In this document: one piece after another, positions 54,729-63,601 of the stretch | How positions within the stretch are numbered: the stretch's first letter is position 1 | Layout of the letters: each line of letters opens with the position of its first letter | From: DASXUX01 sp036504595 | GTDB taxonomy: Bacteria > Planctomycetota > SZUA-567 > H5-PLA8 | Reading direction: 5' to 3' | DNA length: 64,000 nucleotides | Assembly (NCBI GenBank): GCA_036504595.1 | Contig: DASXUX010000105.1 | Coordinates: forward strand, 1-64,000 | The notes under the pieces: generated by a model | The model's database searches: none | What the model saw: only the letters and a program-made list of their open reading frames with translations | Told to the model about the DNA's origin: nothing | Translations under genes and position numbers: made by a program

Positions 54729-55270
54729 GCGACAACGGCAAAAAGCACCGCGTGACTGCCGTGTACCACAACGACAAGAGCGTTGATCAAGCCGAGCGCA
54801 TCGTTCACTTCTCTGATGGGTCACGCGCGTATGTGTGCAGCGAGCGCGTGCTATTGCGCCCATACGTTAACGGCCAACGCATGGTGCTGCGCAACAACTT
54901 CGATCAGGTGCATGAGCTTGCATCAAAGGATGAGCCAGACTTCAGCTACGCCGTCGCGATTATCTGCGCCGATGAAGGCGGTCTTCCGAAACCAGAGCCG
55001 ATGAGTCGCGCGGAGGTGGAGGAATGGCTCGAAATAATGGGACCGAAGGCGTACATGCCGGGTTGGTCTACTGTCTATGAGGTTCGCCGGCTCGCCATCC
55101 TCCCGGAAATCGCGTTCGAACGGGCCGCTGCCGATGCTATTAGGTTTTGCCTTCACAACGATTGCGAGGTGATCTTGGAGGTCGTGGATGATATCGAGTT
55201 CAGGGTCAATCCGAAGACCGATATCAAGCAATTAATCAACGCCTATAGTAAAGAAATTAAGAAGCATTAA
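54725..55270 (+). CDS. Hypothetical protein, small operon gene 2
   Basis: This 181-residue protein starts with GTG at 54725 (GTGA overlap). It is soluble and mixed alpha/beta (RIVHFSDGSRAYVCSERVLL, DFSYAVAIICADEGGLPKPE, ADAIRFCLHNDCEVILEVVD). Nothing diagnostic is recognised. Codon use shifts towards AT in the last 20 codons. It is followed 13 bp later by gene 3. Confidence 0.55.
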   Translation: MSDNGKKHRVTAVYHNDKSVDQAERIVHFSDGSRAYVCSERVLLRPYVNGQRMVLRNNFDQVHELASKDEPDFSYAVAIICADEGGLPKPEPMSRAEVEEWLEIMGPKAYMPGWSTVYEVRRLAILPEIAFERAAADAIRFCLHNDCEVILEVVDDIEFRVNPKTDIKQLINAYSKEIKKH

Positions 55271-55283
55271 GGAGAACCTAACA

Positions 55284-55664
55284 ATGTTAAGAAACGCTCG
55301 CGTTAAAGGCGCGAAGGGTACCAAGAGGCCCGCAGAGCCTCCACAAATCGACGGAGCGCAAGCCGTCGCAACGGAAACCCCACCGAAAGAAGTCGGCGTG
55401 CGGAGCGGCGATGAGGTCACCGTTAATGAGGCTGTAGGTGTTCATTTTAGGGCCGCAGCCGACGCGGCACCTGAACCGGGCGATCTGATACTCGTCCGGC
55501 TACCCGATGGTGCCGAGGCAACGCTGCTCTGCTCCTGCACCAAGCCGCTCATCAGCGGTACAGTCCTGGTGCAGGCGTTCACGTTCGCCGGTTCTGGCGA
55601 GTACAAGCTGCTGGAACCTCACAAGGGGAACAAGGCACGCGTATTTTGGCGGTCAGAGGAATAG
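55284..55664 (+). CDS. Hypothetical protein, small operon gene 3
   Basis: This 126-residue protein starts at the ATG at 55284 with AAGGAG before it. The N-terminal 45 residues are basic and low complexity; the remainder is a small beta-barrel-like domain (PGDLILVRLPDGAEATLLCS, CTKPLISGTVLVQAFTFAGS). A strong hairpin terminator follows. Confidence 0.55.
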   Translation: MLRNARVKGAKGTKRPAEPPQIDGAQAVATETPPKEVGVRSGDEVTVNEAVGVHFRAAADAAPEPGDLILVRLPDGAEATLLCSCTKPLISGTVLVQAFTFAGSGEYKLLEPHKGNKARVFWRSEE

Positions 55665-55672
55665 GAAAGCGG

Positions 55673-55705
55673 GAGTGCAGCCAGGGCGACCTCCTGGCTG
55701 CACTC
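55673..55705. terminator. Hairpin terminator between convergent genes
   Basis: A perfect 13-bp stem (GAGTGCAGCCAGG / CCTGGCTGCACTC) with a seven-base loop lies between the plus-strand gene ending at 55664 and the minus-strand gene ending at 55724. No long T-run follows on either strand, so termination strength is uncertain; the position suits a bidirectional terminator. Confidence 0.6.
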
Positions 55706-55723
55706 GTATTGCGCTCAGGATCG

Positions 55724-56050
55724 TTAATGAGACTGCGTGAGCGAATTCTGCCGGAGCTGCCGGATGTCGGCCTTGATGTCAGTCAGATCGCTGTGGATTC
55801 CGTCCAGTCTTTTTGATAATTGCCCGCAGCAGTCTTCAAACCGCTTCGAGTTCGCTTCGTCTGCCGTGACCATGTACTTCCTGTCGTCGGCCTGTCGCTT
55901 TTCGGCGGAGTCTATCTTCGCTGCGTGCTCGGAGAGCGTGGAGTGGGCGCTCCAGACGAAGCCGCCGAGGCCGATAAGCAAAGCTGTGAGGATGGGTACG
56001 CCAAGCTCAGTGATGAGCGTCCTGAATTTCGACCAAGCCTGTTTGACCAT
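55724..56050 (-). CDS. Small membrane coiled-coil protein (phage-like)
   Basis: This 108-residue protein starts at the ATG at 56050 with GGAGG upstream. It has one membrane segment (GVPILTALLIGLGGFVWS, about 17-34) and then a coiled-coil region (SEHAAKIDSAEKRQADDRKY, LSKRLDGIHSDLTDIKADIR). The size and plan resemble phage holin-associated or spanin-like proteins. The following minus-strand genes are phage-structural in style, so a lysis or accessory role is possible but not shown. Confidence 0.5.
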   Translation of the reverse strand: MVKQAWSKFRTLITELGVPILTALLIGLGGFVWSAHSTLSEHAAKIDSAEKRQADDRKYMVTADEANSKRFEDCCGQLSKRLDGIHSDLTDIKADIRQLRQNSLTQSH

Positions 56051-56159
56051 GTGTGAGCGGCCTCCTAGTTGCCTGTTTGACTTTTGCATTTACGCAAGGT
56101 GCGGAGGCGATAACACAGAGAACAAAAGGAGTTATGCCGAAACCGGTAAGGAGGGAAAC

Positions 56160-56345
56160 ATGAGCACTTTTAATATCGTAATTTTCGGGCTGATCGGGTT
56201 GGTCCTGCTCGTGCGGTTCATCTCACCAGCAACAGATGCCAGCCGCGACACTGTGTTGACAGGAAATGCCAACAAGCCCGGTCTAAAGCGCTGGCAACTC
56301 GCCATTATCATTCTGGTGATAATCGGCCTCTTCAGATCACTTTGA
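56160..56345 (+). CDS. Tiny two-helix membrane protein
   Basis: This 61-residue protein starts at the ATG at 56160 with a very good ribosome site (AAGGAGGGAAAC). It has two membrane segments (NIVIFGLIGLVLLVRF and WQLAIIILVIIGLF) separated by a polar loop. It overlaps by a few bases the end of the convergent proline-rich gene. Function unknown; a holin-like role is conceivable. Confidence 0.5.
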   Translation: MSTFNIVIFGLIGLVLLVRFISPATDASRDTVLTGNANKPGLKRWQLAIIILVIIGLFRSL

Positions 56346-56663
56346 AACCCCAGGTCCGGTTGGCCAAGAGCCAGTTGGTAGACATAGTGGAACTGGTGAT
56401 CCCACTGGTCCATTCAGTTTGATCTCCTCCGCCGCAGAAATAGGACCAGCGGGTCTAACCGGGGCAGGCACCTGAGAAGGCATATTACGGGGACCACTTA
56501 TGCTCGGAAGTATCGTAATTCTCAATTGGTGATGAAACGTGTTCCCAGGCTGGATGCTGCGCTCAGCAGCGAGAACCTTAGACAGCGCGTTACCCTTCGC
56601 CATCGGTCCCTGCCAGACGGCTTGCATCGGGGGCATGTTTCGTTCAAAAGTTCGCCTTATCAT
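56337..56663 (-). CDS. Small proline-rich protein of the phage-like operon
   Basis: This 108-residue protein starts at the ATG at 56663, just after the stop of the large structural gene, with GAGGTAAGG before it. It is rich in proline and basic residues (GPRNMPSQVPAPVRPAGPIS) and has no recognisable domain. Spacing and strand support co-transcription with the large protein. Coding character is moderate, so it is not certain. Confidence 0.45.
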   Translation of the reverse strand: MIRRTFERNMPPMQAVWQGPMAKGNALSKVLAAERSIQPGNTFHHQLRITILPSISGPRNMPSQVPAPVRPAGPISAAEEIKLNGPVGSPVPLCLPTGSWPTGPGVSK

Positions 56664-56665
56664 CC

Positions 56666-59600
56666 TTACCTCTTGAACTTGTTTAATCGGTCCTTATCGC
56701 GTGAATCGAGGTTATCACCAGAGAAGATTCCCTTCCCACGCTGACTCTTCCTGTCAGTAGCGGCCATTCGCGCGTTCATTTGCTCCTCGGTCATACTAGA
56801 AGGTTTCGACTGCGGCTGCTGCGGCTTGTCGTTCGGAGACTGATTACCACTCACAGTACGGTTAGCGCGATCTGTTTCTCCCCACCGATTGACCAGATGA
56901 GTCTTACCAGGATTGTTTGGGTCCGCCTCTTCGGTCGTCTTGAATGGTGTCACGCGGCCAGCTTGCCCTTGTCCGTAATGCAATCCCCTGAGCCGACCAT
57001 CTTCAGCCTTCAATTGATCACCGGTCTTAATAGTGCCCGTGTATTTGCGCCCTGCGTTATCAGCGTAGGTCGGGCGTCCCTTGTCGCCTCCTCTGTTGGC
57101 GTAGTTCATCCAGGAAGCGGCAGCATTACCGGCGAACTCGTCCTTCTGTGCTGGCTTCTTGGTCGCTTCTTGCTTTGCAGCTTCTGGATTCTTCATAGCC
57201 TCAAGCGCGCGAGTCGATTTTCCGACCTGGAAGTCGGCCTTACCAGTCTTGGAGTAACCCAATTGTTCCGGGGTCTTCTTATTGAGCGACTTCTCATAAG
57301 CCGCCTGATCAGCCTTACCTGTTTTCGAGTAACCCAACTGCTCTGGAGTCGGCTTGTTTAACGATCTCTCGTAAGCGGCACGATCAGCCTTGCCGGTCTT
57401 AGAATAGCCAGCCTTTTCTGCGGCTGTCTTCTCCTCTGCCCCGGCCTGTCCTGCTTGACCAGATTGACCAGTACCACCACGATTCCCTTCATCCGAACCG
57501 CTCGTCGTCGGGTACTGCGGAGAAGTCGGGCCAGAGGTCGGCTGGGTAGGCTGCTCCTGACCGGTAGACGGACTGTCCGGTTGCTTCGGGGTCTTCGGTT
57601 GCTCAGTCGTGCTGGAAACTGGTACTGACATACTCACGCCACCGCTAGTAGAGATTCCTCCAGCTGGATGGTCGTAAATCACAGCATCATCAGGTTCACC
57701 AAAGCCAACGATTGTCTTCTGGATGTCCATGGAATCCAGGGTCACCGAATCAACCACCGCTGTCGTCTGGATGCCATTGACACTTCTGATTTCAACAGCC
57801 AGACCAGGCTCCATGGCCGCGCAATATCTGGCGATGATCACATTGCCAGAATAACCAACGCGGTTTACGTGCCGTTGTTTGGCCTGGGCGTGGCTCTGCA
57901 GTCTGCTGAGACCACCAAATCTGGCCTGTGGCTTGTCATCACTGAAGAGTTCCTGCCCAGTCGCTGCGTTCGGTGAGAAGATCGCGAAGTTCTTCGGAAT
58001 CTGAGCAGCGCCATTAGGTCGAGACCCCTCTGGCCTCAGGTACTCAACGTAATCACCTGGTTGGGCAGCTTGCAGATACGTGAACTTAGGAGCGCCAGGG
58101 TTAATAAGTGGGGCTGCGCCGTTCGGATCTTCCTTATTGCGGCCCACCAACGGCCAATCGGCCTCGACAGCAGCATTAAGCCGTATCTGGCGTGGGGCTA
58201 AGAATGGGCCATAGTAGTTGTTGCTGGGTTGAGCCTCACTGTCCCCGGTGATTGCTATTGCAGTGTCTACGTCAACTTCATAATGGCCATTACCGTTATC
58301 GTCGGTCACCCATTTATACGGCTTGTTCGCGTACCAACTCTGCTCCTGTAGGCGCAGTGCGTCAGCCATGATGACTTCGTTGCTGACGTTCAGGGTTAGA
58401 TTGGCGTACCATTGGGCTGCGGCCCAAGTATAAGTCTCCATGTTCAACAAACGGTTTACAGTGGCAGCAGCCACAGCAGCCGCAGCCTTGTTCTCTGGAG
58501 TTGGGTCAGCCTTAGCAGCATCAGCCGTTTCCTTGGCATACTCCTTTGCTGCAACAAGGTCGGCCTCTGCGGACGCGATGTTAGACCAGATCGTGTACCA
58601 ATCAAGGCGGTACTCAACCGGGATCTCCTTGTGCTGCCAATTGCCTGGATTATCCCCGGTGTTGCTGTCATTACCTCCCGTTAATTGGAATGGCTTAAAG
58701 CGAGCGTGCCGAGCACTCTGGCGCATGTTCGCTAACTTAGTGGTCGCCCAGAGATTAGCACTAGTCTTAGTCCGGTAAGAGGCGAAGACTTTCGGCCAAA
58801 TGACACAAGCCTCAAGAAACGCCTGCTTCGTGTTTGGGAAAGCCGGGTGCTTCCAGACGTAATATCGGAACGCCTGCTCATCAGTGCCGTTCGGATCTGG
58901 CGGAACGTAAGTTCCGCCCTGACCGAGCTGGGCACCACCACCGTCGTTCGGTCTATCCCAAGCGAATTCCAGCATGTTCTCGGAATCAGAACGCCGCCAA
59001 TCCAGCTCATCCTTCTTGTTGGTGGAACGAATTTCCTTAGAGTTGGTGCTCATCCAACGCTCAGCAGCAGGAGCGTCGCCAATGATCGCCGTATCATCGA
59101 ATTGGTTAATGATCGAGGCACCAATAGTCCCAGAGTGGATGACATCAGCCGAATTCAGAACCTGACCCAAGACAGCACCAGCATAGGTAGCCGTCATCAA
59201 GACCAAATTCGAGGACTGATCCTTGGGGTCCATGGTCACAAAACGCAGCTCAGATTTATAATCCTCAACTGGAGCTGTGTAGATGTTGTACGGGCCAGCA
59301 TGCCGAGCGACATTCTGGAGCGCGAAACCGACTGGCACGTTGTGGATGCTCGCGTGGTGAAGGGGGCGATCAAAGCCGGGGAGATTCGCCCCAACCTCAT
59401 TCCAGACGATACCATCAGCCAGAGTTGTGTTTCCAACGTCCCTAGACGGAGCTGGCCTCATCGAAGCCGATAGGGCGTAGCAGTAATCTCTGATGTAGGA
59501 GGCCGCGTCGGTGCAGCGCCACGTGCGAGCTTTTCGTCGTGCATAACCAGGTGCTGGCTCGTCAGTGTCCCTGTCGAAACTCATATTGGGGGCGTTTCTG

Positions 59601-60178
59601 AATGAAGCGTACTGATCACGCCAACCGAAACGGTGAGACGGCGCGAATCTGACACCATACGGAGTGTCGAGGCAGTCCTGATAGCCATTAAAGTTGAAAA
59701 TCGTCGGCTGTGTTATGTCCCAATACTGACGGCCAGAACGGGGATCGTAAACCATTCGACCAATGATGGTGACCTTGCTCAATAACCAGCGGTCATCGTA
59801 AATCTCACCAACAAGGCTGTCATCACCGAGATTATGAGCATACCTAACCAGCGTGCCAACCATCTTGAGCAGGCTTGTACCGTAGTAGTCGAGGAACTTG
59901 ATATTAACCCGCGTCTTCAGAGGTGTCTGCCCGGCTGGTCCACCAGCATTCAACGCGACGTTTGGCCCTTCCTCGTCAGTAGGGAAGGCTCTACTTGGCA
60001 TGGCAGCAAAAGCATGGCCTGGAGACAGGCCGCTGGTCATCGTTATTGAGGGGACGTAATAGCGACCTCGAATCGGCCCTTGGCTGCTACCCACGACCTT
60101 GAATTCAGCTATCAACGCAGCGCCATAAATGTCAGGAGCACCAACGGAACTCTGAGGAGAGGCAGTCACTGCGTTCAT
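56666..60178 (-). CDS. Large phage-type structural protein with tandem repeats
   Basis: This 1170-residue protein starts at the ATG at 60178. The first 880 residues look like a beta-rich virion or secreted-surface protein (PDIYGAALIAEFKVVGSSQG, GRYYVPSITMTSGLSPGHAF, VTIIGRMVYDPRSG, SVTLDSMDIQKTIVGF). A Pro/Thr/Gln-rich linker follows, then three repeats of about 25 residues (GYSKTGKAD ... AAYExSLNKxTPEQ), and a basic low-complexity tail. No enzymatic motif is recognised. It is the last large gene of a minus-strand run of phage-tail-like genes. Confidence 0.6.
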   Translation of the reverse strand: MNAVTASPQSSVGAPDIYGAALIAEFKVVGSSQGPIRGRYYVPSITMTSGLSPGHAFAAMPSRAFPTDEEGPNVALNAGGPAGQTPLKTRVNIKFLDYYGTSLLKMVGTLVRYAHNLGDDSLVGEIYDDRWLLSKVTIIGRMVYDPRSGRQYWDITQPTIFNFNGYQDCLDTPYGVRFAPSHRFGWRDQYASFRNAPNMSFDRDTDEPAPGYARRKARTWRCTDAASYIRDYCYALSASMRPAPSRDVGNTTLADGIVWNEVGANLPGFDRPLHHASIHNVPVGFALQNVARHAGPYNIYTAPVEDYKSELRFVTMDPKDQSSNLVLMTATYAGAVLGQVLNSADVIHSGTIGASIINQFDDTAIIGDAPAAERWMSTNSKEIRSTNKKDELDWRRSDSENMLEFAWDRPNDGGGAQLGQGGTYVPPDPNGTDEQAFRYYVWKHPAFPNTKQAFLEACVIWPKVFASYRTKTSANLWATTKLANMRQSARHARFKPFQLTGGNDSNTGDNPGNWQHKEIPVEYRLDWYTIWSNIASAEADLVAAKEYAKETADAAKADPTPENKAAAAVAAATVNRLLNMETYTWAAAQWYANLTLNVSNEVIMADALRLQEQSWYANKPYKWVTDDNGNGHYEVDVDTAIAITGDSEAQPSNNYYGPFLAPRQIRLNAAVEADWPLVGRNKEDPNGAAPLINPGAPKFTYLQAAQPGDYVEYLRPEGSRPNGAAQIPKNFAIFSPNAATGQELFSDDKPQARFGGLSRLQSHAQAKQRHVNRVGYSGNVIIARYCAAMEPGLAVEIRSVNGIQTTAVVDSVTLDSMDIQKTIVGFGEPDDAVIYDHPAGGISTSGGVSMSVPVSSTTEQPKTPKQPDSPSTGQEQPTQPTSGPTSPQYPTTSGSDEGNRGGTGQSGQAGQAGAEEKTAAEKAGYSKTGKADRAAYERSLNKPTPEQLGYSKTGKADQAAYEKSLNKKTPEQLGYSKTGKADFQVGKSTRALEAMKNPEAAKQEATKKPAQKDEFAGNAAASWMNYANRGGDKGRPTYADNAGRKYTGTIKTGDQLKAEDGRLRGLHYGQGQAGRVTPFKTTEEADPNNPGKTHLVNRWGETDRANRTVSGNQSPNDKPQQPQSKPSSMTEEQMNARMAATDRKSQRGKGIFSGDNLDSRDKDRLNKFKR
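57240..57413 (-). repeat. Coding tandem repeat, about 78 bp units
   Basis: Three units encode GYSKTGKAD followed by a variable 16-residue segment (AAYERSLNKPTPEQ, AAYEKSLNKKTPEQ). The last unit is truncated. Nucleotide copies differ at third positions, so the peptide repeat is under selection or old. Confidence 0.65.
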
Positions 60179-61162
60179 TTAATCACCCCTACTAACATTT
60201 GCATCTAACTCAACCACAGCTCCTGGCGCAGCGGTGGAGAGGTAGACATCCATCACGTCATAAACGGCGCTCAAGATGTCGTGTCCCGATTCGGAGCCTG
60301 GGACAATAGCAGTAGTCGTAGTGTTGATTGAAAGAGTGGACGCACCTGGTGAGACCAAAACCTTATTCCCATCAGTAGTGGCGACTAAACCAGAGCCAGC
60401 TAAGGTGGTGTTTATCGCTGCGGCAAGGTTAGTGGCAGCCTCGTCATTGCTGCTACCAGGAGAGAAGTCAGTACCAGCGATCCACGTGTAAGGACCGTGA
60501 GTGACTGCGCCGATTGTGTACGAAAGTATGGCCCCTGTGCCCGTGATTAGCGAATAATCAGGAATCAGGAAGGAGCTGATATTCGGGGTGCGACCACTAC
60601 AAGCCCTGACCGTGAAAGTGTACCAACCTGAAGATACTGGTGTGTAAGTAAGGGAGACACCATGGTAATTCAAGACCGATACAGGCAAGTTCGCCGTCGC
60701 GGCTGGCGAGTCGAAATCAAGGGGCGTCCCGAATGGCTGGATATAGAGCTTAATCGAAATGGCCGGTGCGTCGGCGTCATCCTCCACAACGCTAGCTGCA
60801 ACAGCCAGAGTCAGGCCACTGGAGATATCCAGCTTCTCAACATTGGCTTTATTCGGCCTGTCGCCTACCAGCGTTCCATCGTTATTGAACTCAACGACAA
60901 CCTCGTCCCGGTCGTGTTCCTCAACGCCATTCTTGGTGGCCTGGACCACAACCCTGATCTTGCCCGGTTCGACAAATGGTAAGCCCAGTTCATAGAGAGT
61001 GGTGTTGATCGTGTCGATGATTTGGGTGGTGGTGCCAAGGGCACACTTGGTCAGAAAATCCATGACCGCTGGCGTCGGCGTAATATAAACCCACAGCTTC
61101 ATCTTGCCTGAGGTGCTGAAGCTGAGTGCTGCCGTATTCGGGGTGATATCAACAGTAGGCAC
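60179..61162 (-). CDS. Phage-type structural protein
   Basis: This 327-residue protein starts at the ATG at 61162 and its stop touches the next gene's start. It is strongly beta-rich (KLWVYITPTPAVMDFLTKCA, KIRVVVQATKNGVEEHDRDE, SVLNYHGVSLTYTPVSSGWY). A Thr/Ser/Gly-rich C-terminal third resembles an Ig-like or fibre domain. It is part of the minus-strand run of virion-like genes. The exact role is unknown. Confidence 0.55.
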   Translation of the reverse strand: MPTVDITPNTAALSFSTSGKMKLWVYITPTPAVMDFLTKCALGTTTQIIDTINTTLYELGLPFVEPGKIRVVVQATKNGVEEHDRDEVVVEFNNDGTLVGDRPNKANVEKLDISSGLTLAVAASVVEDDADAPAISIKLYIQPFGTPLDFDSPAATANLPVSVLNYHGVSLTYTPVSSGWYTFTVRACSGRTPNISSFLIPDYSLITGTGAILSYTIGAVTHGPYTWIAGTDFSPGSSNDEAATNLAAAINTTLAGSGLVATTDGNKVLVSPGASTLSINTTTTAIVPGSESGHDILSAVYDVMDVYLSTAAPGAVVELDANVSRGD

Positions 61163-61172
61163 GCTTTACCCC

Positions 61173-61577
61173 TTATCCGAGCGAGGCCACAACCCCCGTC
61201 AAGCCGGGGATTCTCGCTTGAGCGCCCAGATTCACCAACATCGGCGTGTCAACATCAGAGAAGAACCACATGTGACCGCCAGTGTCGTCATCGAACAAGG
61301 CCCAGGCCACGACCGTACCCCAATTAGCCGTGGCCTCGTCGAACAGAACGTCTTCTGATAGCTGCGCTTCACCACCGCTGACGCTCCAATAGACGCCGTT
61401 GTTGATGACCTCCTTACGAGCATAAGAGCCACCAGAGACTTCGGTGCCATCGTAGCCATCGTGAGTGGGGGCCACGGTGTACAGAGCCAACCACCAGCTA
61501 GTAGGTATCGCCGGGTCGGCACCACCAAAAGCAGCGTTCATCAGCTTGCCAATTGCGTAGTCAGTTATACCGGCCAT
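61173..61577 (-). CDS. Phage tail/virion protein (Gp80-like)
   Basis: This 134-residue protein fits a small phage structural family: start AGITDYAIGKLMNAAFGGAD, then SWWLALYTVAPTHDG, VSGGSYARKEVINNGVYWSV and TANWGTVVAWALFDDDTGGH. I recall this LYT..AP ... GGYAR ... W pattern from mycobacteriophage-type Gp80 proteins of the tail region. It is the clearest viral marker in this run. Confidence 0.72.
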   Translation of the reverse strand: MAGITDYAIGKLMNAAFGGADPAIPTSWWLALYTVAPTHDGYDGTEVSGGSYARKEVINNGVYWSVSGGEAQLSEDVLFDEATANWGTVVAWALFDDDTGGHMWFFSDVDTPMLVNLGAQARIPGLTGVVASLG

Positions 61578-61588
61578 CTCACCTCTCC

Positions 61589-62973
61589 TTAGCCAAGGCT
61601 ACCGTCTGGTAGAGCGAACAAACCCGGTTGCCTATTCAGAAGCATCCCCAAGAACTGCAGGAAGCCGCCATACCTAGATTTCATCGCAGACTTCCAATCG
61701 ACGACCGACAAATCCGGGTCCAACGAATCATTCCAATCGATGAGTGCTTGGCTGCGCTGATTAACCATCGTCTGATAGAGACCGACATCCTTCTTAATGG
61801 CAGCGCCATAAGTGGCAATCGCAGTCTGGATGCTGTCAACCGCAACGACTAGAGCCGGCCTGAAGGCAATCCCACCCCCTGGATAAGCGGAGTTGATGTT
61901 GTAGACATTGGTAGTGAAGGCGTCCTGTAGATCGGTAAAATCACTGAGGAGGTCACCAGACGCATAATCGGTAATCGGCGCAAGCACAGCAGAGGTTGCG
62001 TCCACCCCGGTGGTGATCGGGGTTGGGTCATATCCACTGTCGAAATTGACCGGAGTGTTAACTTTCGAGTAATAGACCGTGTACGTGCAGCCGCTCTGGC
62101 CTGTGTCCCAACCGACCACGAGCGCAGCCGCTGTGCCGTTGACCCTCAGGTTCTTTGGTGGCTTCGGTGGTAGATCGACCTGCAAATTGGCCGGTGTGGG
62201 AATGTCAGCCGTCTGGACGTTGCCGTCATCGTCAATCTGGAGAATGGTCCAGAAGTATAGACCGCCAAGCTGGAGCACAATAGGGCGTAATGGACTTGAT
62301 AAGCAGAGGGCCACCTGAGGTCGAACCAAGCCACATTAGGGGCAAGATCCCCGGTGTAGATCAGCGTGCCAGTAATCTTCAGATTGCTGTTGTTGGCCGA
62401 AACCAGCGTGAAGTCCACCGCAGAGGAGCCAATAACCGCGCCTTCGGCAACGATCTGGTTATTGTTCCAGGCACGTACAATGTGCCTATCGCCAACTGTG
62501 GTCACCGACAGGAAGATTCTTACCCTGGTTGGTCTCTCCGAGAGAGTGGTGAGAGGACCGCCCCTGACCGCGCCAACCACGCTCGCGATACCAATCTGGC
62601 CTGTGCCAACTATCTGGGAGACCGTATAGCCGGGCTGCCAGTGCATCTTCAGGCGTGGTGCGGTTAGGCCATCAAACATCTTGGCTAGTTCATCAGGAGC
62701 GAAGGCTGAGAAGCTGGCGAAATCACCAGCATCCTCAAGATAAACAGACGCGGCACCAGGGGCCGATGGGATAACAGTCACTATCGAGAGATCACCGGAA
62801 GCTGGGAGCAGATAGTTGCGACCGGTGTACTTGCCATTAACAAAGACCGCGATGTATCGATTACGGTAAGGGCCATAAGGCGTGATGGTGATCTTGAGGA
62901 TGTTGCCGCCAATGACTTCCCGTTGCATACCCAGAATCATGTCTTGGGTATTACCAGGAGCCTGCCCTACCAC
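61589..62973 (-). CDS. Phage-type tail/fibre protein split by a frameshift
   Basis: Two overlapping frames form one protein. The first (from 62973) runs to AWFDLRWPSAYQVHYA; the second continues as PIVLQLGGLYFWTILQIDDD, then an FN3-like module (PPKPPKNLRVNGTAAALVVG) and a helical end. The shift lies near 62285 within GCCCTATTG. One base is missing relative to an uninterrupted frame, equivalent to a -1 slip at CCC. About 460 residues in total. Either a sequencing error or mutation, or a programmed frameshift as in phage tail genes; the first is more likely. Confidence 0.6.
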
Positions 62974-63002
62974 ACCACCGCACGAGCCGATAACACACCC
63001 CC

Positions 63003-63590
63003 TTATGGGATCAGTTGATATTCAACGCAAGAACCAGCCAGGACCTTAAGATTAATAGGGACCGTGGAATGCGGTGCCCACTCCAACGTCAGATTGCCGT
63101 CAGCGCTTGGCTGAATATAAGCGTCAATGACAATTAGGCTGTTCGGGAGTGCATCCAGTAGCGCGATGGGTTCACCCATTCCGGTAACGAACACGCCCGA
63201 TCCATACCGAACCGTGGTGGCTGTCACCCCAGAAAGTGCAAACTGGAAGTCTGCTGGATCAGTTCCTGAATTGCAGTTAACGTACAGCACGTAGCGGAGG
63301 GAATACTTCTTACCAGACTTCACCGGGACCACCAAGGCAGTATCCGCTACCAAGGTCGTGCTATCGTTCACCGTCTGGTCTGTCGGTTTAACAATACGGC
63401 GAAGACGGTAAGCGATCAAGGCCAGTAGGTTGCTCTGGATCGGTTCAAACAGGAACTTGGCGTCAGTCCGTAGGAAGTTGGGGTCAGGCTCTGTGTAGAC
63501 CTTTGGGTCACCAAGAGTAATACCAGCCCAGGCATCTAGACCGGCATTGGCGGCTGATGGAGTGTAAGGAATGACAATAGGTGTAGCCAC
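63003..63590 (-). CDS. Phage-type structural protein
   Basis: This 195-residue protein starts at the ATG at 63590. It is beta-rich with many Thr, Val and Pro residues (KVYTEPDPNFLRTDAKFLFE, GKKYSLRYVLYVNCNSGTDP, LTLEWAPHSTVPINLKVLAG), typical of tail or fibre-associated proteins. A two-part layout suggests a helical segment (LLALIAYRLRRIVKP) followed by a jelly-roll. Co-directional with its neighbours. Confidence 0.55.
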   Translation of the reverse strand: MATPIVIPYTPSAANAGLDAWAGITLGDPKVYTEPDPNFLRTDAKFLFEPIQSNLLALIAYRLRRIVKPTDQTVNDSTTLVADTALVVPVKSGKKYSLRYVLYVNCNSGTDPADFQFALSGVTATTVRYGSGVFVTGMGEPIALLDALPNSLIVIDAYIQPSADGNLTLEWAPHSTVPINLKVLAGSCVEYQLIP

Positions 63591-63601
63591 GGTAATCTCC
63601 G

